Shown here one piece after another: positions 22,078-29,819 of a stretch of DNA of 33,472 bases. A model generated the notes under the pieces. That model was not told the DNA's origin. It did no database searches and was given only the letters and a program-made list of their open reading frames with translations. The stretch is taken from the NCBI GenBank assembly GCA_002686085.1, contig NZAC01000033.1, positions 1 through 33,472 of the forward strand. Direction: 5' to 3'. The stretch is from Roseibacillus sp. GTDB taxonomy: Bacteria; Verrucomicrobiota; Verrucomicrobiia; Verrucomicrobiales; Akkermansiaceae. The first letter of the stretch is position 1; every line of letters starts with the position of its first letter. The position numbers and the translations under genes were made by a program.

Positions 22078-23310
22078 ATGGAAAGACGAAGCTACACTAT
22101 TGTTACTGCGTCCTACTGGGGCTTTACCCTGACGGATGGCGCCTTGCGCATGCTCGTCCTGCTCCACTTTCACTCCCTCGGGTATTCTTCGGTTCAACTG
22201 GCATTTCTTTTTCTGCTTTATGAGGCCTGTGGGATAGTGACGAACCTGCTTGGCGGATGGATAGGATCCAGATTTGGACTGAAACTCACCCTCTTTTCAG
22301 GGCTGGCGACTCAGGTAGTTGCTCTTCTGGCTCTATCGCTTGTTCAGCCGGGCTGGTTGGAGGTCCTCTCGGTCGCCTACGTCATGGCTGCTCAGGCGCT
22401 CTCTGGAGTCGCCAAGGATCTCACCAAGATGAGCTCGAAAAGCGCGGTCAAGTTGTTGATTCCGGCCCTCGGGAGCCGAGAGGCTGAGAACCGTGCCCTC
22501 TTCAAATGGGTGGCAGTTCTCACAGGTTCGAAGAATGCGCTCAAGGGTGTGGGATTTCTTCTCGGAGGCGTACTTCTAGGGTGGCTTGGTTTCCAGTGGA
22601 CCCTCTGGATGATGGCCGGGGCACTCTTTGTTGTCCTGCTGAGCGGCATACTGACCATGCGACAGGATCTCGGTAGATCGAAAGCGAAGGTGAAATTCAA
22701 GCAGCTCTTTTCCAAAAGCCGGGAGGTGAATTATTTGTCGTTTGCCCGGTTCTTCCTCTTTGGCTCTCGAGACATCTGGTTCGTGGTGGGACTACCGGTG
22801 TTTCTCAAGGAAACTCTGAATTGGAGCTTTGCCGCAGTGGGGTCTTTCATGGCGGCCTGGGTTATCGGCTACGGTCTCATACAGGCAGGGGCGCCCGCAC
22901 TCTTGCGGCATGGGGGGGCTGGTTCTGCGCTCAGGTGGGTGGGAATCCTTGCGGCCGTGACAGGATTTCTGGCTTTAGCGGTGGAGCTTGAATTCCATCT
23001 GGGAATCGTAGTTTTAGCAGGTCTGGCCCTCTTCGGTATGGTCTTTGCGGTGAATTCAGCAATCCACTCCTATTTGATTCTGGCCTACACCGACTCGGAC
23101 GATGTAGCCCTGAATGTTGGCTTCTATTACATGGCGAATGCAGGAGGTCGTCTGATTGGAACCCTTCTCTCCGGGGTGATTTATCTTTTCCACGGTCTTT
23201 CGGGCTGCTTGTGGGTCAGCACCGGATTCGTGGTGGTGGCGACTGCCCTTACCGGGTTGCTCCCAAGGCAGGCAAAGTCGGAGGCTCTACTCGCGGCGGC
23301 CGAGAAATAA
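22078..23310 (+). CDS. arsJ: Organoarsenical efflux MFS transporter ArsJ
   Basis: A 410-residue major-facilitator permease with about eleven or twelve transmembrane helices. Diagnostic stretches are LTDGALRMLVLLHFHSLGYSS near the start, TNLLGGWIGSRFGLK in the helix 2-3 loop, and the long AQALSGVAKDLTKMSSKSAVKLL and TGSKNALKGVGFLLGG segments that I recognise from ArsJ. ArsJ exports 1-arseno-3-phosphoglycerate made by the upstream GAPDH, giving arsenate resistance without reduction to arsenite. The ATG at 22078 follows a GGAG at acceptable spacing; a TTG 18 bp upstream is in frame. Downstream it meets the terminator of the opposing giant gene. Confidence 0.93.
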   Translation: MERRSYTIVTASYWGFTLTDGALRMLVLLHFHSLGYSSVQLAFLFLLYEACGIVTNLLGGWIGSRFGLKLTLFSGLATQVVALLALSLVQPGWLEVLSVAYVMAAQALSGVAKDLTKMSSKSAVKLLIPALGSREAENRALFKWVAVLTGSKNALKGVGFLLGGVLLGWLGFQWTLWMMAGALFVVLLSGILTMRQDLGRSKAKVKFKQLFSKSREVNYLSFARFFLFGSRDIWFVVGLPVFLKETLNWSFAAVGSFMAAWVIGYGLIQAGAPALLRHGGAGSALRWVGILAAVTGFLALAVELEFHLGIVVLAGLALFGMVFAVNSAIHSYLILAYTDSDDVALNVGFYYMANAGGRLIGTLLSGVIYLFHGLSGCLWVSTGFVVVATALTGLLPRQAKSEALLAAAEK

Positions 23311-23312
23311 AA

Positions 23313-23344
23313 AGGGCGGCGAAGTTGCGAGACTCCACCGCCCT
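23313..23344 (-). terminator. Rho-independent terminator of the 2074-aa gene
   Basis: A 7-bp stem AGGGCGG / CCGCCCT encloses an 18-base loop. On the minus strand it is followed immediately by TTTTTATTT, a clear T-run, so it ends the leftward giant gene. It lies directly after the arsJ stop and could also slow rightward read-through, but no T-run follows on the plus strand. Confidence 0.75.
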
Positions 23345-23358
23345 GAAAAATGTTGGGC

Positions 23359-26300
23359 CTAATTAGCGCTGATGCTGACGTTGTCGATCGAGATACCACT
23401 GAAGGCATCCGGGCTGCTATCGCTCTGAAAGTTGAATTCAATCAGAATGGTTTCTCCAAGTGCTGCCCCATCAACCGGAATCTCAATCGAGGTCCATTCG
23501 GTATCGAAGACCGTCATGTCTATATTGGCCGGATCTCCCAGCAGGGTCGCATCATCAGCTCGGAGAAATCTGACGGTGACGATATCTCCGAACCCGTCTG
23601 CATCGCGGAAGACGTCGAGGTTCACTTGCGCTCCGGGTAAACCTGAGAGATCAATGGCGGGAGACCGCAGAGAGATGTTGGAATCAGGCCCATAGTCTCC
23701 GAGGTTTGTACTCCAGGCGTTCGCAGAGTCATCGGCACCCGCGCTAGGTCCGGTAGAGGCCTCCGGTCTACCCAGCTCCCACTGGGTGGCTCCATTCTCG
23801 TCATTCACGAAGGTCGTCCAACCTTCAGCTCCTGATTCAAAATCATCCGAGAACAGGGAGGGTGCTGGCGATGCCAGAAGATGGTAGAGCCGAGATGCAT
23901 CAGCTGGTCTGGCAATGCTGTGTCGATTAAGAGGTAAGGCCGCAGACAGGCCCTGCAGCCCCTCGACAGGTTCCCAACTCGTAGGAGGGCCATCATTTTC
24001 GGGGTCAGCAGAGCTCACCACGGTATACACCTCAGATGCGAAGCTATTCCATGTGAAGTCAATGGTCCCGCCGTCATCACCATTGGCAACTGCGAAATTG
24101 TGCACGTCCTCTGTTTCGATGAGAGCCCCGATTGGGTTAACTGGAGGACTTCCATTCTCGGTATCCCCAAGAGCCACAATTCCTTCGATGCCGGGGCCAC
24201 TGATGCCGACGTCATACCAGTCGAGACCGGTCTGCTCGCCGAACACGTTGTCGAATGGGAAGACACCAGGAACGGTAACCGTGAAGGCGGTGGCCTGGTT
24301 CTGCGGGCAGCAGCTGTGCTGCGCAAGCACCTGCCCGTCAACGGTGTCCATGATGAAGTAGTTGGTATCATCTCCACCAAGGTGGATATTGTAGGTGCCT
24401 GGGGAAAAGCTCGACATGTCGAGGTATCCGTTGATCCGGACCGTGAAGTTTTCGCCGCCACCGTCCAGAAAGGCGTCGTTCCGGGTAGAGATGGTGCTTC
24501 CGTCTGGACCGTGACTTGCCCACGGGACGATCGCGTCAAACGAACTCAGTGGAGCGGGTTCGCCAGAGACATGAGCGTTGTAGTTACCCTCAGGCTGGCC
24601 GTTGAGGATCACTCCAGCAGGATAGTGGTTCTCCTGATAGTTGAGCCCCGGTTGAGTCCGGTCTGGTGCGTAGGAACCGGGAACGAACTCGTTGATTGGA
24701 ATGAAGGAGGGCTGTACGACTGGAGTCTCAGGGATGCTGTTCGGATTACTCGGATCGGTGTTCAGGGCGATCTCGACGGAGTCATTAAACCCGTCACCAT
24801 CGGTATCGGCCAAGGTTGGGTCAGTTCCGGTGTCGTTGGCATCTACCAGAATACCGGTCCCCGTTTCTGCTCCGTCCGATAGTCCATCACCATCGGTGTC
24901 GTTCGACAGCGGGTTAGTACCTGCCGTGAGCTCTGCCCCGTCGAGGAGTCCGTCGTCGTCAGAGTCATCGTCCTGAGGATCTGTCCCTGCAGCAAACTCC
25001 TCACTGAGGGAGGATCCATCGTCATCGAAGTCTGAGTCAGAATCATCCACATTGGGATCCAGAGTCAGAGAAATGGGATCGCTGACACTAAAGGTAAACC
25101 AGAAAAACTCCTCACCTCCCCGCGTCGCAGAGGCGTCGATCGGTGCAGCGGCATCGAAAGCGCCCTGCCTGATATTGACGGTGAGCCCCTGGGGTGGAAT
25201 TGCGGCTCCGCCCTCCACCGAGAATCCTTCGGCAAAGGAAGTGTTCTCAGCTCCGCCTGCCAGGTAGTAGACGCCCTCTGCGAGGTCACTGGAAATCACG
25301 CTCTGAAGTCCGAGCACACTGTCGTCATTGCTGTCCAGCAGGACCCCACCAGCATTCCAGAGTCCGAGATTGGTGTCGGCCATCTCTGAGCCCTCAGTGT
25401 CCAGACTGAGAATACCCGTCAAGAAGGATCCCAGCGGAATGGCTGTTTCGGGGCTTTCACCCGAAGGGGCGGGACTGGGCTCAGCGAGGGTGAAGGTGAA
25501 CCAGATGAATCCCCTCGCAATACTTCCGGTGGTGGTTGCCTCGACACGAGTGGCTAGATCGAATGCCCCCCGTCTGATGTTGATAGTGAAGGGATCAGAG
25601 TTGGAGGGGCCGGACATACTGAAAGCAGGACCAAAGGTGGAGTTGTAGGCTCCACCCGCGATGTAGTAAGTGCCGACAGGAAGTTCGCTCGAGATAACAC
25701 TCCGAAGACCGAGGACGCTGTCGTCATTATTTACAAGGAGAGTGCCGTTGGCATCCCAGAGCCCGAGCTCGGTGTCGTTGACGACCGATCCATCGGTGTC
25801 GAGGCTGATCGTTCCTGGGCGGAAATTTCCCAGAGGAATTGCGAGCTCGGGACTTTCACCGGTGCGCTCGTTTTCAAAGATGCCGTTCAGGAATAGTTCT
25901 TCAGAGTCTGTCAACGTGTCTCCGTCGGAGTCGACGGCATGGGGGCTGGTGCCCGTGTTGCTGAGATTGACAAATTCCCCGGTTGCGGTCTCGACCGCGT
26001 CCAGCAGTCGGTCGCCGTCGGTATCGGGATTAAAAGGGTCTGTGCCTGTATCGGACGCGCTGACAAAGATGCCAGTATTAGTCTCCGCTCCGTCCGGTAA
26101 ACCATCCTCGTCAGTATCCGGGTTAGTTGGGTCAGTCCCGATGATGAATTCTTCCAAATCGGTTGATCCATCTCCATCGAAATCGGATGCCCCGCTCAGC
26201 TGACTGAGGTCGGTGACCGAAGGCCAAGACAACTCCCATGGATCAAGAAGACCATCCTGATCACTGTCATTTGCATTTTGCACGATGGGATACACGGCAG

Positions 26301-29300
26301 GACTTCCATTCTCGGTATCACCCAGAGCGACGATTCCGTCGATTCCGGGGCCGCTGATACCGATTTGATACCACAAAGAAACACCGTCGTTTTCGGAACT
26401 GCCGAAGACATTATCAAAGGGAAAGATGCCTGGAGAGGTGATGGTGAACTCAGTAGTTTGATTGTCAGTGATACAGCAGCCGTGCTGAGCCGTCACCTGG
26501 CCGTCACCGGTGTCCATGATGAAATAGTTGCGGCCGCCCGCTCCGAGATGAATGCTGTAGGTTCCGAGTGGAACCAGTGACATATCGAGGTATCCGTTGA
26601 CGCGGACGGTGAAGGGTTGATTGCCTCCGTCAACCCAAGGGCGAGTGCTCTCGGAAATCACGGTGCCGCCTTCGCCATGACTGGCAAAAGGCTCCACCGC
26701 CTGTGTAGAGCTCTGCGGAACGAGCTCTCCCGTGACATGGATATCGTAAAAATTCTGGGAAAGACCGGTAAGCTCGCCAGCGAGGTAGTGGTTCTCCTCG
26801 TAGTTCAGCCCGGGCTGGTCAAGATCAGGACCATACGCGTTGGGAGCGATTTCATTGATCGGGATGAAGGAGGGCTGAATCAACGGGGTGTTCGGTGTGC
26901 TTGTCGGATCATTGGGGTCTGTATTCTCGGTAACCTCGAGGCTGTCAGAGGCTCCGTCACCGTCTGTGTCGATCAGAAGTGGATCGGTGCCTGGGTTGTC
27001 AGCACTCACAAAGACCCCTGTCGCACTCTCCTGCGCATCCTCAAGTCCGTCCCCATCAGTATCAGGGTTAAGGGGGTCAGTGCCTGCGCTGACCTCAGGG
27101 CCGTCAAGGAGCCGGTCGTCGTCAGAATCGTTGTCGGTATAATCGGTGCCGGCGGAGATCTCCTCGCTGAGGGATAAGCCGTCGAAATCGAAGTCGCTGG
27201 TGGAGTCGTCGAGGTTTGGGTCGTAGGGTGCTGGCCCACTCGGACTGCGCTCGAAGGTGAACCAAACAACTCCTCCGGCAGCAATTCCTGTCGCTGAGGT
27301 GAGGACAGGATTGTCCGCCAGGAACTCACCTATGGGACCAGACTGTCGTACATTCACGGTGATCTCTCCAGCGGAGGGACCAGTAACAGTAAAGCTCTCT
27401 CCAAATGTCATGTTGTAGGCTCCACCCGCGATGTAGTAGGTGCCTGGTGCCAGATCCCCACCAATGACGCTCAGGAGACCGAGGTCGCTATCGTCGTTGC
27501 TTTCCAGAAGAGCTCCATCGAAAGCATAGAGACCGAGTTCAGTATCTGAGATCTCAGATCCCTCGCTGTCGAAGGTGATGCCACTTCTCTCGAAGACGCC
27601 GAGAGGAATGGCAAGAGCTGGGCTTTCGCCACTGAATTCGGGCGTTGGGGGCTCTGGAGCTGGCACTTCGAGTTTGAACCAGACTGCGCCGCTTGCGTTC
27701 TCTCCCTTAAAGGAAGAGATGAGAGGGGCATCAGCATCGAAAGCTCCCGATCTCACATTGACCGTAATTGAACCTGCTTCTGTCGGGGCGGTGACAGTAA
27801 AGTCTGTCGAAAAGATCGTATTGTAGGATCCTGCAGCAAGGAAGTAGGTTCCTGGCTCCAGATCCCATGTGACCACGCTGAGAAGGCCAATGGCGTCATC
27901 GTTATTTGCCAGAAGATTTCCCGCTGCGTCATAGATTCCGAGCTCGGTGTCTCCCACATCAGAACCAGTAGTATCAAAACTCGTTGTTCCAGGTTCGAAG
28001 GTTCCGACGAGGGGAAAAGCAAGCTCCGGGCTTTCTCCGGTGGGAACTGGCGGAGTAATAACGATTAATCCCCTGAGAAGTAGTTCGGTGTAGTCGTTCA
28101 GGCCGTCTCCGTCAGTATCCGCTGAGATAGGGCTTGTTCCGGTATCGCTGAGCTCTTCACCGTCACCGACCGGAAGCACGAGAATGCCAGTTCCGGTCTC
28201 GACTCCATCCAGCAGCCCGTCCCCGTCACTGTCGGGGTTGGAGGGGTCGCTGCCCAGAGCCCTTTCCTGGCCGTCGTTGGCACCGTCATTGTCGGCATCA
28301 GGATCGGTGGGATCTGTAGCGTCCGTAAATTCGTCGGAATCACTGACCCCGTCGGCATCAAAATCTCCGGCTCCAAGTTGAGTGAGTTCGGTGATCAGGG
28401 GCCACGAGAGCTCCCATTCGTCAGGGATTCCATCGGTGTCGATATCTGGAGCAGGAAAGTCGAGAATGTCGGTGGGATCGGTGTTTTCCTCGACTTCGGC
28501 CCCATCCGCAGTGCCATCTCCATCGGTATCGGCGACTAAAGGATCGGTGCCGGTGTTGCTGGCGTCCACGAAGGTGCCTGTGCTGGTTTCCACTCCATCC
28601 AGTAATCCGTCACCGTCAGTATCATTCAGCAGAGGGTCAGTGCCCGCGTCGAGTTCCGCTCCGTCGAGCAGAGCATCATCATCGGAATCGCTATCAGAGG
28701 GATCGGTTCCTGCAACAAGCTCATCTGCCAGGGTGACTCCGTCACCATCGAAATCCGAACCGGAGTCGTCCACGTTTGGGTCGAGGTTCTCGTCTGCGAT
28801 CTCCGCGCCGTCTGAAAGCCCGTCACTGTCAGTATCAGCAAGCAGCGGACTGGTTCCGGTGTCATTGGAATCAACAAAGATACCACTCCCGCTCTCTACG
28901 CCATCCAGCAGTCCATCACCATCGCTATCGGCAAGGGCCGGATTGGTTCCGGCGGTTCTTTCAGCTCCATCATCTATCCCGTCGTTATCGGTGTCCGCCT
29001 TAGTAGGATCGCTGCTGACCCACCGGGAGGGTGCCGAAGCAGGAGCCATAGAAGTAAGACTGACCTGTTGGGCAGTAGATTCAACTGAGAGCAGCTGGAC
29101 ATTTACGCCCGTAAAACCGGGTACAAAAAGATTGAAATCGTTAATCTGACCAACGAGTTCGGAGCTGAAATCAATCTCTTCGGGCGTTGCCGTATTGAAA
29201 ACAATTGGGGGATCGGAGAAGGACAATTCTTCGCCTCCGCTCTGTAGAATGAGGAGCGATCCGGGGACGCTTACCCTAAAACCGACTGAGGGAGGGTTGC

Positions 29301-29583
29301 CGAGACTCCCCGAAGGGAAGTAGATGGTGCCGGTCACGGCATCGGACCAGTTGAGATCAAACGCGAGACCGAGTTCTTCGCCGTCGGAGAGCCCATCGCC
29401 GTCGGTATCCGGGTTTTCAGGGTCCGTTCCGGCGGCAGCTTCCGCAGTGTCGGAGAGGCCATCGCCATCGGTATCCAACTCGCCCTGGGCCAAGGCGTAT
29501 GGGGAAAGAGCCAGGAGGCAAAGTAGAAAGGGCGCAATAAGGGAAGAGGGGATCGAAGTAGCTTTTGGCTTCTTGGTTTTCAT
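23359..29583 (-). CDS. Giant secreted thrombospondin type-3 repeat protein
   Basis: A 2074-residue secreted protein. A signal peptide (residues 1-33, ending YALAQ) is followed by many Asp-rich thrombospondin type-3 / EF-like Ca-binding repeats of the DTDGDGLSDGAE type (about 36-75, 196-510, 790-895, 1105-1230, 1508-1615). Between them lie four copies of a roughly 130-residue beta-rich module (about 517-640, 652-780, 1241-1368, 1374-1503) opening SPE(L/T)AIPL and containing DTELGLWD, NDDS and GTYYIAGGAYN, which resembles bacterial pre-peptidase-type domains. Two copies of a roughly 195-residue PSFIPINE module (about 904-1100 and 1624-1818) may be PA14-like. The C-terminus is a MAM-like sandwich starting DDFESGAEGWTT. 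No sorting signal such as PEP-CTERM is visible. It is the nearer of two tandem paralogues. Adhesion or matrix function is inferred. The later ATG is preferred over the TTG at 29604 because it starts the signal peptide. Confidence 0.85.
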   Translation of the reverse strand: MKTKKPKATSIPSSLIAPFLLCLLALSPYALAQGELDTDGDGLSDTAEAAAGTDPENPDTDGDGLSDGEELGLAFDLNWSDAVTGTIYFPSGSLGNPPSVGFRVSVPGSLLILQSGGEELSFSDPPIVFNTATPEEIDFSSELVGQINDFNLFVPGFTGVNVQLLSVESTAQQVSLTSMAPASAPSRWVSSDPTKADTDNDGIDDGAERTAGTNPALADSDGDGLLDGVESGSGIFVDSNDTGTSPLLADTDSDGLSDGAEIADENLDPNVDDSGSDFDGDGVTLADELVAGTDPSDSDSDDDALLDGAELDAGTDPLLNDTDGDGLLDGVETSTGTFVDASNTGTDPLVADTDGDGTADGAEVEENTDPTDILDFPAPDIDTDGIPDEWELSWPLITELTQLGAGDFDADGVSDSDEFTDATDPTDPDADNDGANDGQERALGSDPSNPDSDGDGLLDGVETGTGILVLPVGDGEELSDTGTSPISADTDGDGLNDYTELLLRGLIVITPPVPTGESPELAFPLVGTFEPGTTSFDTTGSDVGDTELGIYDAAGNLLANNDDAIGLLSVVTWDLEPGTYFLAAGSYNTIFSTDFTVTAPTEAGSITVNVRSGAFDADAPLISSFKGENASGAVWFKLEVPAPEPPTPEFSGESPALAIPLGVFERSGITFDSEGSEISDTELGLYAFDGALLESNDDSDLGLLSVIGGDLAPGTYYIAGGAYNMTFGESFTVTGPSAGEITVNVRQSGPIGEFLADNPVLTSATGIAAGGVVWFTFERSPSGPAPYDPNLDDSTSDFDFDGLSLSEEISAGTDYTDNDSDDDRLLDGPEVSAGTDPLNPDTDGDGLEDAQESATGVFVSADNPGTDPLLIDTDGDGASDSLEVTENTDPNDPTSTPNTPLIQPSFIPINEIAPNAYGPDLDQPGLNYEENHYLAGELTGLSQNFYDIHVTGELVPQSSTQAVEPFASHGEGGTVISESTRPWVDGGNQPFTVRVNGYLDMSLVPLGTYSIHLGAGGRNYFIMDTGDGQVTAQHGCCITDNQTTEFTITSPGIFPFDNVFGSSENDGVSLWYQIGISGPGIDGIVALGDTENGSPAVYPIVQNANDSDQDGLLDPWELSWPSVTDLSQLSGASDFDGDGSTDLEEFIIGTDPTNPDTDEDGLPDGAETNTGIFVSASDTGTDPFNPDTDGDRLLDAVETATGEFVNLSNTGTSPHAVDSDGDTLTDSEELFLNGIFENERTGESPELAIPLGNFRPGTISLDTDGSVVNDTELGLWDANGTLLVNNDDSVLGLRSVISSELPVGTYYIAGGAYNSTFGPAFSMSGPSNSDPFTINIRRGAFDLATRVEATTTGSIARGFIWFTFTLAEPSPAPSGESPETAIPLGSFLTGILSLDTEGSEMADTNLGLWNAGGVLLDSNDDSVLGLQSVISSDLAEGVYYLAGGAENTSFAEGFSVEGGAAIPPQGLTVNIRQGAFDAAAPIDASATRGGEEFFWFTFSVSDPISLTLDPNVDDSDSDFDDDGSSLSEEFAAGTDPQDDDSDDDGLLDGAELTAGTNPLSNDTDGDGLSDGAETGTGILVDANDTGTDPTLADTDGDGFNDSVEIALNTDPSNPNSIPETPVVQPSFIPINEFVPGSYAPDRTQPGLNYQENHYPAGVILNGQPEGNYNAHVSGEPAPLSSFDAIVPWASHGPDGSTISTRNDAFLDGGGENFTVRINGYLDMSSFSPGTYNIHLGGDDTNYFIMDTVDGQVLAQHSCCPQNQATAFTVTVPGVFPFDNVFGEQTGLDWYDVGISGPGIEGIVALGDTENGSPPVNPIGALIETEDVHNFAVANGDDGGTIDFTWNSFASEVYTVVSSADPENDGPPTSWEPVEGLQGLSAALPLNRHSIARPADASRLYHLLASPAPSLFSDDFESGAEGWTTFVNDENGATQWELGRPEASTGPSAGADDSANAWSTNLGDYGPDSNISLRSPAIDLSGLPGAQVNLDVFRDADGFGDIVTVRFLRADDATLLGDPANIDMTVFDTEWTSIEIPVDGAALGETILIEFNFQSDSSPDAFSGISIDNVSISAN
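24130..24714 (-). repeat. PSFIPINE module, copy 2
   Basis: Encodes residues about 1624-1818 of the 2074-aa protein. It is homologous to copy 1 at 26284-26874 and to the module at 31692-32270 in the upstream paralogue. Shared landmarks are PSFIPINE, the GLNYQENHY segment, FTVRINGYLDMS, a vicinal Cys pair after AQH, PGVFPFDNVFG and GIVALGDTENGSP. Confidence 0.85.
25075..25863 (-). repeat. SPELAIPL modules 3 and 4 (tandem pair)
   Basis: Two adjacent homologous modules (residues about 1241-1368 and 1374-1503) mirror the first pair encoded at 27244-28035. Shared marks are DTELGLWD/DTNLGLWN, NNDDSVLGL, SVISS and GTYYIAGGAYN. The two-plus-two arrangement, each pair flanked by Asp-rich repeats and followed downstream by a PSFIPINE module, points to duplication of a large internal block. 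Confidence 0.82.
26284..26874 (-). repeat. PSFIPINE module, copy 1
   Basis: Encodes residues about 904-1100 of the 2074-aa protein and is homologous to copy 2. It keeps the vicinal cysteines (HGCCITD) and the NGYLDMS and GIVALGDTENGSP landmarks, but its middle (ITSPGIFPFDNVFGSSENDG) is slightly longer. Confidence 0.85.
27244..28035 (-). repeat. SPELAIPL modules 1 and 2 (tandem pair)
   Basis: Two homologous modules (residues about 517-640 and 652-780). Common features are DTELGIYD/DTELGLYA, NNDD/SNDDSD, LLSV, PGTYFLAAGSYN or PGTYYIAGGAYN, and a closing VWF(K/T)F strand. The second copy has an insertion near its end (GEFLADNPV). Confidence 0.82.
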
Positions 29584-29770
29584 GAGAGATAAGTCGGTGC
29601 TCAATCTGGTTGAGGTCAGTCTGTGCAGAATCAGTAAGGCGACCTCGACGCGAGATTAATCAAGAGCATTGATGCTTGCCAGCACCATTCGTACCACTCT
29701 GCGGGAAGTCTTTGCTGAGCTGTTAAGGTAATAAGACTGTTAGATTTTAAGGATTTTACTGAGTAATAAA

Positions 29771-29803
29771 AAAGGCGGTGAGGTCGAAAACCTCACCGCC
29801 TTT
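29771..29803 (-). terminator. Rho-independent terminator of the upstream giant gene
   Basis: A perfect 14-bp stem (AAAGGCGGTGAGGT and its complement) closes a 5-base CGAAA loop. On the minus strand the stem runs into TTTTTTATTA, a classical T-run. It lies 17 bp beyond the TAG of the upstream giant gene. The remaining 187 bases up to the next start hold no promoter I can call with confidence. Confidence 0.9.
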
Positions 29804-29819
29804 GATAAAAGAAGGCTTG

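Noticed and set aside
24100..24882. A 260-codon plus-strand open frame opposite the 2074-aa gene
   Set aside because: It is antisense to a conserved module and type-3 repeats, with no start signal or known motif.
26000..29500. Regularly spaced similar DNA words that could look like a CRISPR or satellite array
   Set aside because: They are codons for DTDGDGLSDG-type repeats, in frame, with variable spacing and no cas genes.
29584..29770. Possible promoter elements upstream of the 2074-aa gene (TTGATT and TTGAGC on the minus strand)
   Set aside because: No convincing -10 box lies at proper spacing from either.
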